DNA of 64,000 bases, taken from Kappaphycus alvarezii (lineage: Eukaryota > Rhodophyta > Florideophyceae > Gigartinales > Solieriaceae). The stretch spans positions 992,001-1,056,000 of the forward strand of contig NADL03000748.1 of the NCBI GenBank assembly GCA_002205965.3. The letters run 5' to 3'. A model generated the notes under the pieces. It did not search any database. It was not told the DNA's origin and worked only from the letters and a program-made list of their open reading frames with translations. Every line of letters begins with the position of its first letter. The stretch's first letter is position 1. Below, piece after piece: positions 49,798 to 60,011 of the stretch. Made by a program: the position numbers and the translations under genes.

Positions 49798-49969
49798 GGG
49801 GCGGCCTTTCTTTGTTGCCAGGCTCGCCCCCCCTTCGCCAATTTGCTCATTGTGTTCACGGTAACTCTTTCCTCACCGACCTTGGCCCCTGGACCTCACA
49901 GCTCTAGCTGACATCCCTGTCAACCTGCAAACCCATCTCAATAGGGTACAGCAAGAGACTGCGGCAAAG

Positions 49970-50812
49970 GTGCACTGGAAGGGCAACCTCTGGAAGGATG
50001 GTCCCAGCCACACAGCTCACCGTCCCAAAGCCAGCCGTCGGATACGCGGTCTAGCTTTTCGCTACTCCGAGGCTGCCACCTTTCTACAAGCACATCCGAC
50101 CAATGCGACCAAAGTCTCTGATGCGCATTGGAGCATCATGCTCCGTCGCCACCTCGGTCTTCCAGTATACACGGACTCGATCCCGCCCAAGTGTCATCAT
50201 TGCCAGCAGACGTCAGATCTGTATGAACACCATGCGGCTGACCTCTGCCCCTCGGGGTTTGGCCGCCTACACCGGCATAACTCCATCCGTAACGCCCCCG
50301 CATATCATGTCTTCCGCGCTGCGGGTTTGGACTACACATTCGAGGTCCCTCTGTTAATTCCAGGATCCGATTTTAGGCCTGCTGACCTCCTCGCGCAACG
50401 CCCGGCCCCTGCCACAGGCCCCATGGAAAGGCCAATTGCCTGTCACGTTACTATTGTTTCGCCGTTCAAGCAGGCCTCTGTCACGAAAGCAACGCAAGCC
50501 GCCGCAGGCGCCGCTACTCAAGCTTACCGCAACAAGGTGCAGGACTTTGAGCGTAGGCTCTCCAGGCGTCTTGTACCACCATCTGACAACCTGTCTCGCC
50601 AGCCGAATTTCAGCTTCCAACCACTCGCTCTCGCTCCCTTGGAGCGGCGTCCCCAGCCACTGCTCTGTTTCTGGAAGCGTTCATTCCGCGGATTGCGACC
50701 AGATACCACACCTGGGATGCCACTTTTCGCTCGCGAATCTATCAGCGCCTCAGCTGTGTTCTGTGGTCCTCAGTGGCCATGGCCATCATTTCCCGTGTCC
50801 CACTGTACGTGA
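49970..50812 (+). pseudogene. LINE ORF2 C-terminal fragment
   Basis: The open frame of 280 codons covers the zinc cluster and the post-reverse-transcriptase domain. Around 50640-50660 the family-like sequence leaves this frame: the true continuation ALFLEAFIPRIATRYHTWDA lies one frame over and runs to about 50930. The ORF's own C-terminus is therefore a frameshift artefact of a dead copy. Confidence 0.55.
50424..50655 (+). repeat. LINE segment, right arm of the inverted repeat
   Basis: Part of the LINE coding region that is repeated in opposite orientation at 49565-49797; spacer about 626 bp. Confidence 0.85.
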
Positions 50813-51149
50813 CCGATGTTGACCATCCAGTTAGTTCTGAACTTAATAGTCGATCAGTGAGTGTGCACTCCAGAAACATCAGGAGTAAAGTGTTTATTAT
50901 TATTATATTTTCATCCTTCCCTGGTGTCTACTAGACCACTCATCATGTATCCCATTCTGATAAGTTGAGTGCCGACCATTTCTCCTCCATCCAATTCCTG
51001 TGTCACTCCTGCAGTGTACACGATAGATATTCAATGAAGTAAAGTTTCAATGTGTAGAATGTACTGGCCAGTGCATCCCAGAGTCCTTCACTTCCTGATC
51101 TGTAGCAAAAGTACAGTATTCACCGCCGCTTGCGACACCTGCTTACCTT

Positions 51150-51234
51150 AGTAGATACTAAATGCATTAAACTTTTTCCGCATTTGTTTTACGAGTAGAT
51201 ACTGAACGCATTAAATTTTTTTCCTTTGTTTTAC
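51150..51234. repeat. Tandem duplication, about 42-44-bp unit, two copies
   Basis: AGTAGATACTAAATGCATTA (from 51150) and AGTAGATACTGAACGCATTA (from 51194) each continue through a T-rich stretch to GTTTTAC. Confidence 0.8.
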
Positions 51235-51235
51235 C

Positions 51236-51280
51236 CAGTACACTACTGTATAGTACCTGCTTACAGCAGTGTACAATACA
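51236..51280. repeat. GTAC-rich cluster
   Basis: Includes CAGTACACTACTGTATAGTAC and CAGTGTAC motifs downstream of the elongase stop. Confidence 0.5.
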
Positions 51281-51896
51281 ATGATCGATTACCTCGATGT
51301 CTTGAATGACATCGGACATTGCGGTGAGCAATGTTTCTGTACTGTGTAGACGACAGGGAACACATTTGAGCACAGTAATCTACGCAATGAACTAGTTAAT
51401 TCAAAAAAAAATTAAGCCGTCGCTGCATGACATTTACTAAATCCCCTCATCCCCTCGCTCCCCGTTTTCCGAATTCGACAAACCAAATTATTTCGTAAGC
51501 GTGACATCAATGTCCATGTCCCTGTCTCCGTCTCTGTGGCTTTCATTCAATCCCTTGGCCTTGCCGGACAACCTTGGCGCCTGGATCATGCACCATCAGC
51601 GTGCGCTTACCAGAGCACTAATCACCGCCGCCCATTCTTCCCACAATGTGACATAGGCTCGTAAACCTGCTATTCCTTGTGTCCGAGTTCCGCCCTGTGT
51701 TCTTTCTCTCGGCTAACCACTTTGTAGAGCCCTCCCATTAGCCCGCAAGAATAATTCTCAGATGACGAGAAAGTCAATATCATCATTCGAACATGTCACC
51801 GCGTAGGTCGGCTTATAATGAGACCGTACGTCAAAAGCGATGCTGGAATACGAGATGAGACGAGTTTTGCGAGGGCGTTGAGTTATGCGACCCACA

Positions 51897-52751
51897 TCAT
51901 TGGTTCTTTTCATGCATGATATCATCTTTCTCCGGCTTTGAATCATGCGATGGCATGTGATTAACAGCTGTGTGTTGAACCGTGAGGGCCTTTGTCTTAT
52001 TATAGGAGCGGAAGTAAAAGTCACAAAACAGTTTGAAAAACGAGAGGCCGACAGCTTGACCGAAGAGCCAACCGCGCATAGAGCCGGAACAACCAGATTG
52101 GGAAAAGTAAAGAAAAGGGTAGGGCCAAGTGGCCGTGAGATCAATGATGAACTGAACGATTTGAGCTTGAGTAATGTATTTCTTCCACCACACTTTCTGC
52201 CCGACAGCTGACATGGCATAGTAGTAGTACATGGCGACATGGACTGAGGAGTTGGCGACGACGAGAATCCACTGAAGGATCATCGAGGTGGACATGTAGA
52301 CGTAGAAGAGGGGGATGACGATGCAATGGTGGTAGACATGAAGAAAGTTGAGAGGACGTTTCTTGAGGACCATGATGAGGGTGTCGATGAGTTCGTAAAA
52401 CTTGCTGAGATAGAAGATATACATCCACCAACCAAGACGGGATGTCATGGATTGCGAGTTTGGATCACAAAGAATGTGACGGATGGAGGTGGGGAACGGA
52501 GTGTAGATGAGGAGTTTGAAGATTTCAGTAACGACACCAAGAGACATGAGAAGCGACAGGAGACAGAGGAAGAGGTTGTGGACAAATGTGAGGACGGGGA
52601 GTTTGATTGGAGGGCGATGACGCATGAAGCGTTGAAGGGAGAAAATCAGGGCGAGGTAGGAGACAATGGCGAGCGGAGGGTAGTAAACGGAAGAGAGGGG
52701 ATAAGCTTTCCAGTGGAACGAAGTTGGGAAAATTGAAGCCGAAGAAGCCAT
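51897..52751 (-). CDS. ELO-family very-long-chain fatty acid elongase (3-ketoacyl-CoA synthase)
   Basis: The enzyme condenses malonyl-CoA with an acyl-CoA in the endoplasmic reticulum membrane, the first step of fatty-acid elongation. The 284-codon frame from the ATG at 52751 has all family signatures: KFYELIDTLIMVLKK (residues 117-131, K-x-x-E-x-x-D-T), the catalytic histidine box HVYHH (138-142), NSSVHVAMYYYY (167-178) and TQAQIVQF (194-201). Multiple hydrophobic helices are evident (about residues 25-42, 53-83, 108-128, 143-165 and later). Length is typical for the family. An in-frame ATG at 52886 would add 45 residues without family support, so 52751 is preferred. The gene is intact and unspliced. 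It diverges from VPS52 over a 0.9-kb intergenic region. Substrate chain length and unsaturation cannot be told from sequence. Confidence 0.92.
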   Translation of the reverse strand: MASSASIFPTSFHWKAYPLSSVYYPPLAIVSYLALIFSLQRFMRHRPPIKLPVLTFVHNLFLCLLSLLMSLGVVTEIFKLLIYTPFPTSIRHILCDPNSQSMTSRLGWWMYIFYLSKFYELIDTLIMVLKKRPLNFLHVYHHCIVIPLFYVYMSTSMILQWILVVANSSVHVAMYYYYAMSAVGQKVWWKKYITQAQIVQFIIDLTATWPYPFLYFSQSGCSGSMRGWLFGQAVGLSFFKLFCDFYFRSYNKTKALTVQHTAVNHMPSHDSKPEKDDIMHEKNQ

Positions 52752-53040
52752 GGCTTTGATTTGGTGAGGGAAAATATGGTTTTTGAGGGAGTTGGGATGG
52801 GGTGGAAATTGAGATGGGTGAGGTGGCCGGAGGAAGAACTTGCTAGATATAGAATGGATGAAGTTGGTACAAACAGGATGAGTCAAAGAGGTACGGTAGT
52901 GATTTCAAGCTATAAAATTTGGGGACAGAGGTGAGCAAAATGTACCGAGCACGATTGCGAGTTTCGATTACAACAATCCGACGGTGGCGTAATGGACAAC
53001 GCACTGGCACATTGAACAAGCGAAAGCCCTCAATTTCAGT

Positions 53041-53152
53041 GTAGTGCACTGTACAGCAGTTAAGCTACACTATTGTACTGTACAGCACTATTGTGCCATA
53101 ACGTGTTACAGTGCATTGCGACGTACTGTACTGTACTGTACAGTACATTAGC
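53041..53152. repeat. GTAC-rich palindromic cluster
   Basis: Many overlapping TGTACAG and TACTGTAC units with a 14-bp perfect palindrome at 53133-53146. Confidence 0.75.
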
Positions 53153-53480
53153 TATAATACGGCAGAGTTGGCCACATACCCACCACTGTGCCATAATCAA
53201 TTTGTTTTTTTGTTTTTCATTAAAAATTTTTATCAACCTCCAATATGTACTAAGGCATGCCCTAGGTTTCTGGACAATCCTTTTCATTTATTATTTACCC
53301 AATCTCTTTTTTACCCTAGAGATGCACAGCCCACTGCGATCCCACAGTGCGAGGGCCAAGTCACACTCCACAAATTTCGCCGTCGTCGACACTTGTCTGT
53401 AGATACATCAACTTTACACTTGTTATGATATTCTTAACACAACAAACCACGTGTACACGTGGATATTGTACATTTTCTGG

Positions 53481-53536
53481 TTACATTACTGTACATGCTG
53501 TACAACGCGTTAATTCAAAAGGAGTACTGTACAGTT
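53481..53536. repeat. GTAC-rich cluster
   Basis: Contains ATTACTGTACATGCTGTAC and GAGTACTGTACAGTTCC, ending about 130 bp before the VPS52 start. Confidence 0.7.
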
Positions 53537-53663
53537 CCCCCTCTTACGTTGCATTACAGTCGTGCAAACGCTACCAGAGAATCAATCCTTAATAGTAACC
53601 ATCAAGCGTTTCCCAATCAGCCACATCGATGAAAGCACTCACTTCTCTGTGATATGTAGAAAG

Positions 53664-55819
53664 ATGCTTTCCCCCGCTCTTTCTTCCGACCTAGCGGAGG
53701 CTGATTCTCCACTTTGGACATCTCTTGGTCTATCTGCCGCATCTATCACCTTAGACAGCTCCCTCCCTACTATAGACCCGCAATCTCTCTCCCGCGACCT
53801 CAACTCAACATCTCACCAGGATCCCGCTACACTTTGGACTCTTGCCATCAACAAAGCCCTTTCTGCCTACAAAAATGAGCATCACAATCTACAACGTCTG
53901 CTCCACTTTCAACAGGTCCATCTCCCGCAGTTGCAACAAGCCGAGGAACAGATGATTACCTTGGCCAATCGCTTGGAGGACGCCGAAATGGCCGCCATCG
54001 AGCTGCAACGGAAGGGAGATCAATGCGTAAAGGAGGTAGACCAATGGAGAGGCAGAGTGCCTATGTTGTAGCTTATGCAGAACAGATGGCTCTAGATCCT
54101 TATCTCATACGACATATCGTTGATGGCAAAGTTGGCGAGCGTCAGTACGCCGCATGCTTGACTCGCTTAACAAAGCAGGTTGCTTGGTATGACATGGCAG
54201 ATGTTAAGAACAGCGTCGCTTATGAAGAAGTCCACACATGTCTCAGCGATTTGGTCCAGACCGCCGTCAGCAGAGTCCGATTGTTCTTGGTAGACCGCAT
54301 TGAACTGCTGAAGCGTCCCAATACAAACATCAAGATTGTCAAGGAGAATGTCTTGGTCAAGCATCGCCCTTTGGTCGAGTTTGTCGAATTGCACGCCGCA
54401 GAAGTGTTTCGTGAGGTTCGCCACTCATATGTCGATACAATGTCCAGGACTTATTTCGTCCTGTTTAAAAAGTATCTTGCCGGATTGCTCGCGATGAAAC
54501 AGCAGCTACCAAGCGAGTATTCAGATACATTGGTAGGCAGTCTGCATGATTCCGCCTCTAATTCCCAAACGTTGTCAAGTATGTTTACGAATAGTAGCCA
54601 GGCCTCGACCAAGGAAGGCTCAGACGGCACTTATAGTGCAAGCGCGATGGGGGCGGGAGTGGGACAGTTTGCCCTCGGGTCGAGATTGGATGTCCTAAAA
54701 GATGTTGAAGGACCAGCCATTGTCCTCGCCACCGCTATGGATAACAATGAAAAGTTTTACTACGAACAAATCCATCGCAGCTTGGGGAAGATGTTGTCCG
54801 AGACATGCGCTTCAGAGCATATGTTTTGTGAGCAATTTTTCGGGGAAAGCGATGGCCGCATGTTCAACTCATTCTTTCGACGCATTATAGGCTTCCTACT
54901 GGATGCCGTCGCCGCCCATACGGCCCCAACAAAGGATACATTAGGCGTATTGCTAGCGCTAAAGGTCAATGAAGCCCATCGATCCAGTATGCAAATGCGA
55001 AAAATCTTTGATCTCTCAGACTACTTTATCCAGGTAGACATCTTGCTCAAGCCCAAGTTTAAGATGCTTCTCGACGAAAACATTGCGAGTATGTCGGAGG
55101 CCAGCAGGACGATGTCGCGATCGACAAGGAGAGGCTCTGGAGACACAAGCCCGCACATCATTACACGTCGGTACGCGGAGTTTTCCGCCTCACTGCTTGC
55201 AATTTCCCGTTTTGGAACTCCAGATGACTCTATTCTTGAGGGTCTTCGCCGCCTGAGATCTGAATACAATGGCTTTCTTAATGCTATGTCCACTTTGTTC
55301 ACCCGCGCCAAACTGAGGTATATGTTTCTGATCAACAACATCGACCTCATTCTCTCCATGTGTCGAAAGCATGAAGTGACTGGATCTGAGGAAAACAAAT
55401 TCTTTGCAGAGCTTCAGGAAGTTCACACCACTGCGTATGTCGAGCATGAGGTCGCCGACCACTTTCCTGATGTGGTTTTTTTTGTACGGCAGTACGAAAG
55501 GGCAGTCAAAATCTCTACGGTGTCGGGGTCTACCCGAAAATCTTTTCCAAGTGAGGAGAGAGTAAGGGCGATTCTGCGACAATTTGCATCAAACTGGAGC
55601 CTCGGTGCAAAGCACATGCAAGACAACGCGCTAAGGGAGTTTCCGAATTACGATGTTGGAGCAAGCCTTATTCGCGCTCTCTTCTCAAAATTGTTTGCGT
55701 ATCACAAGCGATGCGTAGCTGCCATACAGGCAGAGTACCCAAAACTGCTTGGCGAGCTCGTGACGAGCAAGGAAATATCTTACGAATTGCGCCAAAGGTC
55801 TCAGCAGCTCGCAAGGTAA
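53664..55819 (+). CDS. VPS52: VPS52, subunit of the GARP/EARP vesicle-tethering complex; one frame break
   Basis: Vps52 with Vps51, Vps53 and Vps54 tethers endosome-derived vesicles at the trans-Golgi. Two overlapping frames encode it. The first runs from the ATG at 53664 to the stop at 54071 (N-terminal coiled coil, LPQLQQAEEQMITLANRLED). The second is open to 55819 and carries the diagnostic stretches LLKRPNTNIKIVKENVL, YVDTMSRTYFVLFKKYLAG, FCEQFFGESDGRMFNSFF, ITRRYAEFSASLLAI and YMFLINNIDLILSM. Total length, about 710 residues, fits the family. The frames must join near 54030-54055. A single missing base there keeps the expected coiled-coil spacing. Alternatively, a 29-nt GT-AG segment (54027-54055) would also restore frame. 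Convergent with the Claspin-like gene, about 54 bp away. Confidence 0.88.
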
Positions 55820-55873
55820 ATGCGAAAATAAAAGTGGATGACACGCTTTTTACTCATCGGGAATGCCCGGTGT

Positions 55874-58025
55874 CTATTCGTCGTGACTCTCGGCGCGAGC
55901 GCTTAGGGCTCCGAACAAGCCTTTGAATGATGTCCTCTCGTCCATGCTTCGGCGAGCTGCGGAGCGCCCTGCGACCTTACTGGTTTGATTATGATGAACA
56001 GAAAGATTTGAAGGAGTCCTCGGCTTTCTGGGGTTATACGAAGCTTCAAGGTTGTGTGAGCCTTTGGCCGAGGAAACCCGGGAGGGCTTGCTGGAGGGCT
56101 CTGGCTTCTCACCGAAGGCGGAGAATGACCACCTCCCGATGGATACAGAACGCTGCCTTTTTCGATCTTCCTGGTGAATCAGATTAGACCGTCTCTTCCC
56201 GTCAAACACTTGTTTCCCGGAATACCATGGCGAGGTGCGCTTGAGCGGGTTTCCAGCTTTATCCCGTTCAGACCCGACCGCCGCACGCTCTTCAGCCGTT
56301 TTTCGTGATGCGGGACGACATGCGCCCTCCAACTGCGCTCTTATGGCAGCACTGCGGCTATGATCAGCATCACCAAATATATCAAATCGAGACAGACTGT
56401 TCTCGTCCTCCTGAAATAGATCTGCCTTAATCTTCTGCCTTGCCTTCCAAAGCGCGCGTGCCTTATCCCGACGACTCGCATCCTGTTTGGCATCCTCTCC
56501 CTCACTATTTTCTTCATCTTCGGCAAATTGGCAGCGGCTGTCATCTCGTAGAAACCTGATTGAAATGGGCCGAAATTAGAAACTCCACACAAAGGAAGGG
56601 AAACGGTAGTGTTAGTAGCAAATCGCATCTGAACCAATGCACTGTCCCGTTGAAAGAATGCTAAGAAAGAAGAGAAAACCTACATGGAGTCGATATAATT
56701 GGCTGGCCTTGAGCCATCATCCAAGTCCAAATCGACCTCCACATCTCCCTCTGCAGCCTCCGAACCCCCGCGGCTTCCTCCTCCTCCGCAACAGCCGTTT
56801 TGGCGACCTTGTCATCGGAACCAGAAGCCATTACGTCCTCATCTTCCTCATCCAACATAGAACGCGGGTCTGCCTTCAAAGCACTAACCTCATCAGTGTC
56901 CTTTTGCAACAACCACTTTTGATGAAAGGCAGCAAGCTTCTGCTTCTCCGCGGGGCTTATCTCGTGGTCATCCACAGGATCGGCCAACATGTCCTCACCC
57001 TCCACAGAGCCTGCACATTCCGGAGTGGCGGGTGAATCGCGGGCACTATCCCCATCATCATCCTCTGCCTCATGTTCAATGAAACCCAACGTACGCGACG
57101 GGCTGAAATCAGCACTGCGATGGGTGTCCCGAGCGACGGGCTCGGAGTGATGTAGCATAGACTCTTGCTGCAGCTGACAAGCAGCGTGTGCTTGGACGGA
57201 CGGTTGCGGGGAATGGAGCGGGGCTTGGTGTGTGGTGGTTTCGTCGGGGCGGGGTGTCAGGTGGGAGGGGTGATGAGTGGGACGGTGTGGGTGGTGCGGG
57301 TAGGGGCGGGGTGCGGGGACGTGGGGTCGGGTGTTGGTGTGGATTGGGGCGAAGGGTGGGAGGTGGGGTGGGGCGAGAATGGGTGTCGGGTGAATCCTCT
57401 TGTAAGGCGCAGGCGGACTCCAAGGCAAGCTCCTCCTCGTCCCTCCACTCTTCGTGTTGTTGATGGTCGTGGTGGGATTGATGATGGTCGGGTTGGTGTG
57501 CCGGTGCGTTGGAGTGTAGCTCCTGTGGGGATACAGGCGAGGGTTGCAAGGAAGGGGGATTTGGAGGTAGAAAGGCTTGTGGATGAGTTTGGATCATGGT
57601 TTTGACAGCCTTTTCCTTTGCTCTGCCCATTTGGTTGATGCGCCATAAGCGTCTTTGTGCGGTGGAGTTGAATTTGCGGACGGGAGGTGGAGGACTATGA
57701 GTTGGTCGTCCGATTCGTCGGTGGAGCATGAGGATGAGTCTGCAGGGGTGGGATGGGAGGTGGTGAGAGGAACGGATACGGGCTTTGTAATCGGGATCCC
57801 AGGAGATGCGCGGGTTTGGAGCGACGGTGAGGGCATGAGCGATGAGGGGATTTGGGCGGGGGTGGAGTTACGCTTGGCACGTAGGGCGGCGAGCTTTTCG
57901 CGAATGGAGGCCATTTCCAATTTGGGGGAGGAGGTGGGAGGGCGAGGGAGGGCGCTTGCGGTTGGATGTGAAGCATATATCTGGGATGAGTATGGGAAAG
58001 GCGGAGTTTTGGATTGACGGGGCAT
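55874..58025 (-). CDS. Claspin/Mrc1-like replication-checkpoint mediator, one intron plus frame breaks
   Basis: Claspin/Mrc1 travels with the replication fork and relays stalled-fork signals to checkpoint kinases. From an ATG at 58025 the N-terminus has ESDDQLIVLHLPSANSTPP; next comes a Pro/His-rich region open in all frames, with AQRRLWRINQMGRAKEKAV in one. Then follow the acidic GFIEHEAEDDDGDSARDSP and DDHEISPAEKQKLAAFHQKW, which match the E-D-E-A-E acidic region and D-D-x-E-I region I know from Mrc1-type proteins. A 128-bp GT-AG intron (56683-56556) joins PANYIDSM to FLRDDSRCQFAEDEENSEGE in frame. The rest is basic and Ser-rich to the stop at 55874. A frame change near 56765-56769 (a C5 run on the plus strand) is explained by one missing base, and at least one more break lies near 57.3-57.7 kb. 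Identification rests on acidic motifs only. Confidence 0.45.
56556..56683 (-). other. Spliceosomal intron in the Claspin-like gene
   Basis: Donor GTAGGT at 56683 and acceptor TTTCAATCAG ending at 56556; 128 bp. Removal joins codons AT|G in phase and replaces a stop in the unspliced frame (TAG right after the ATG codon) by continuous coding sequence. Confidence 0.65.
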
Positions 58026-58102
58026 TTGTATTTGACAGAATATTTTGGCGGGGAAATTACGAGACCGACAATAATTTTGCAAACGCGAAAATAAAAAATC
58101 CA

Positions 58103-58204
58103 ACTACTGTACAGCACTCTACAGTACAGTACTGTATCATACTGTACAGTATTGTACGACAGTACAGAACTGTAATACCCCAAAAAGTACAGCACAGTAT
58201 ACAG
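58103..58204. repeat. GTAC-rich palindromic cluster
   Basis: About 100 bp of repeated CTGTACAG, ACAGTACAGTACTG and ATACTGTACAGTAT units, starting about 80 bp upstream of the Claspin-like ATG. Confidence 0.75.
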
Positions 58205-58234
58205 TAACTACGCCTCTTCACCGACATTAGCCCG

Positions 58235-58262
58235 CAGCCCTCAGCCCTCAGCCCTCAGCCTT
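58235..58262. repeat. 7-bp tandem repeat CAGCCCT, four copies
   Basis: Three perfect copies and one with a single change (CAGCCTT). Confidence 0.85.
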
Positions 58263-58506
58263 CAACCCCAGTGCGGTGGCGTGGTTTGCTCTGTGGGGGT
58301 GCAGTCAGTGTTGGAGGGTTGTTGTGTGTGATGGAACGTTTCCGCGGGAGGGGGGTGGAGTGTTTGGTGAGGTGATATGCGGTGAATCTAGTGAATACAG
58401 ACAGAAAGGGGACGTGAGCAAATTCGGAATGCGCTCAGTAACCTTACCGCACCGTAGATGAAATTCAACTCACGAGATTTGGATTGTAGCACAATCGAAA
58501 AGGTGC

Positions 58507-58788
58507 TTACTGCCCTCTGTATGCTACAGTGCAGTACTGTACAGTGCCGTACAATAGATAAAAATATCCAAAATCACCCCTGGTGTTGAAATCAACAATT
58601 TCTTCCTTTCTCCTGGTGCAGGCACTAGTGCTGCACAATAAGCGCATTTGCTCAAATTGCCACTCTGTGAGGGGAAATACGTTGTTTCGTTTCGAGGACC
58701 AACCTTCTTGTTGCAGACAACGATAGTACCATACCTCGACCCCCTCTGCCTGCGCCTCAAACGACTGAAAGGACCGTGTCGCAGTCAT
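58507..58788 (-). CDS. Small hypothetical ORF, 93 codons
   Basis: The minus frame starts at an ATG 119 bp upstream of the hydrolase ATG and reads SFQSFEAQAEGVEVWYYRC, then NNVFPLTEWQFEQMRLLC. It has five Cys and several aromatic residues, but its last third lies in the GTAC-rich cluster (58523-58555), which argues against coding there. No family recognised. It could be the remains of a gene or chance. Confidence 0.25.
   Translation of the reverse strand: MTATRSFQSFEAQAEGVEVWYYRCLQQEGWSSKRNNVFPLTEWQFEQMRLLCSTSACTRRKEEIVDFNTRGDFGYFYLLYGTVQYCTVAYRGQ
58523..58555. repeat. GTAC-rich cluster
   Basis: Contains GTGCAGTACTGTACAGTGCC and GTAC; the core ACTGTACAGT is a perfect palindrome. Confidence 0.65.
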
Positions 58789-58907
58789 CTTCCATTAATA
58801 CCAACGGTGACCCTCAGCATCCGCCACTCTGCAATGTCGCATCAACCACTTTCCCCACACTTCCCTTCTCTGAAGACTCCTCCCCCCTGTTGCCGTGACC
58901 CAAAACC

Positions 58908-60011
58908 ATGTTTCTCCTCCTCTTCCTCCTTGCCACATTCGCCCTAATCTACTACCTCTACAGGCGAATGCGCGGTCCAGTCTACTGGCCAGGTGCCGTA
59001 TCACGCGCCGCTGCCCTCTATCCCTCCCAATTTGACGACCCCATCCTTCACAAACAAACCACCCATTCCACTTGGACCATGCCCAATTCCATTCAAATCC
59101 ATCATCAAACCATCCCATCCTGCTCACCCAACCCCATCCACGTCCTCTGCGTTCATGGCGGGCCCGCCATCGCACCCGCCAAGCCATGGAAAATCTGCTA
59201 TCAAGCCTCCCTAACCTCACACCTAACCTTTCATTACTACCATCAACGCGGCTGCGGCCTCTCCACCCGCCCGTTTCATCACTACCCTTCGAAAAACTTT
59301 TATCCCGGCTGCCTAATACTGGAGCAGGTTCTCGGCTTGGCTGCCCAAATTGCCGATATTGAGCGTGCCCGTCGTCGACTCGGTGTCCCCCGTATCGCCC
59401 TCCTGGGTCATTCATTTGGCGCATTGGTTGCAACCATGTATGCCGCTGAGTTTCCCCAAAACGTATCCTCCCTGGTCCTTGTCACCCCACCCAGCATGCT
59501 ACAAATGCCTCAAAAACACTTCAACCTGTTCAAGGCTATACGAGATCGCATGACCTCGGAAGAGGACAGGCGCAACATGGATCGCTTTGTAAAGGATTAC
59601 CTTGCATTTGGAAAACTCCCCAAACTCAATGACCTCGCCGTTACAAAATTACATGCTTGCTTTGCCGAGCAGTTCAGAAAGGCCTGCCCCGATATGTTTC
59701 TGGGTGACGAGCTTTCACTAGAGGATGTGGGCGGATGGGCCGCATATGCCACCTATATGAGCCTGGGCATGGAGTATGATTATCGTTCCGTACTCAAGCG
59801 CATGTTGCGTTCCGCTCGATTTCGCACAGTCGTCGTCAACGGTAGTGACGACCTCGTCCCTATCATGGAGGGAGAGCCATACGCCGCATTGTTTCCAAAG
59901 GGAACTGTTGAGCAAAAGGTCGTCAAGGGTGGCCACTTTCTTCTCGACGAGGTCCCAGGGGAGCTGGCCACCGCCATCAGAGAGGTTTTGTTGTCGAGAC
60001 CAAGGGATTAA
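58908..60011 (+). CDS. Membrane-anchored alpha/beta hydrolase, proline-iminopeptidase-like
   Basis: An intact 367-codon frame. Residues 2-18 form one N-terminal hydrophobic helix followed by YRRMR, so it is probably a signal-anchored membrane protein with the catalytic domain on one face. The alpha/beta hydrolase motifs are clear: VHGGP at 82-86 (oxyanion region), HQRGCGLS at 112-119 (D-Q-R-G-x-G-x-S of the proline iminopeptidase group), GHSFG at 167-171 with nucleophile Ser169, an acid at Asp314 or Asp315 (NGSDDLVP) and His343 (GGHFLLDE). A helical cap follows residue 190. This subgroup removes N-terminal proline from peptides or acts on esters; the real substrate is unknown. It converges with the DUF455 gene (about 250 bp between stops). 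Confidence 0.85.
   Translation: MFLLLFLLATFALIYYLYRRMRGPVYWPGAVSRAAALYPSQFDDPILHKQTTHSTWTMPNSIQIHHQTIPSCSPNPIHVLCVHGGPAIAPAKPWKICYQASLTSHLTFHYYHQRGCGLSTRPFHHYPSKNFYPGCLILEQVLGLAAQIADIERARRRLGVPRIALLGHSFGALVATMYAAEFPQNVSSLVLVTPPSMLQMPQKHFNLFKAIRDRMTSEEDRRNMDRFVKDYLAFGKLPKLNDLAVTKLHACFAEQFRKACPDMFLGDELSLEDVGGWAAYATYMSLGMEYDYRSVLKRMLRSARFRTVVVNGSDDLVPIMEGEPYAALFPKGTVEQKVVKGGHFLLDEVPGELATAIREVLLSRPRD

Larger units (their letters stand above)
49801..50940 (+). mobile_element. 5'-truncated non-LTR retrotransposon (LINE) tail
   Basis: Only the C-terminal end of ORF2 and a short 3' UTR remain. The coding part includes a Cys/His cluster (PPKCHHCQQTSDLYEHHAAD) and then FGRLHRHNSIRN. After that comes DFRPADLL followed by IACHVTIVSP, the pattern of the restriction-like or post-reverse-transcriptase domain at the end of many LINE ORF2 proteins. 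The copy ends in a TTA-rich microsatellite (about 50892-50912) rather than poly-A. No reverse transcriptase catalytic core is present. Confidence 0.6.
50941..51896. other. Intergenic region downstream of the elongase gene
   Basis: It contains a tandem duplication (51150-51234) and a GTAC-rich cluster (51236-51280). No gene is recognised. Confidence 0.4.
52752..53663. promoter_or_regulatory. Divergent intergenic region between the elongase and VPS52
   Basis: About 0.9 kb holds the upstream regions of both genes. It contains two GTAC-rich clusters (53041-53152 and 53481-53536), the first with the perfect 14-bp palindrome GTACTGTACAGTAC at 53133-53146. No ORF with protein character is seen. Promoter function is inferred from position only. 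Confidence 0.45.
58026..58907. promoter_or_regulatory. Divergent intergenic region between the Claspin-like gene and the hydrolase
   Basis: It holds GTAC-rich clusters at 58103-58204 and 58523-58555, a 7-bp tandem repeat at 58235-58262, and a small minus-strand ORF (58788-58507). Both flanking genes start here, so promoter function is inferred from position. Confidence 0.4.

Noticed and set aside
52326-52736. 136-codon plus-strand ORF
   Set aside because: Antisense shadow of the elongase.
52986-53010. tRNA A-box-like sequence TGGCGTAATGGACAACGC
   Set aside because: A D-arm can be drawn, but no anticodon stem and no B-box/T-arm follow, so no tRNA gene is called.
55021-55582. Minus-strand ORFs of 125-130 codons
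   Set aside because: Antisense shadows of VPS52.
57165-57605. 146-codon plus-strand ORF
   Set aside because: Antisense to the Pro/His-rich stretch of the Claspin-like gene; Gly/Val/Trp-rich shadow.
58795-59433. 212-codon minus-strand ORF
   Set aside because: Antisense shadow of the clearly conserved hydrolase; Trp/Gly/Arg-rich composition typical of shadow frames.
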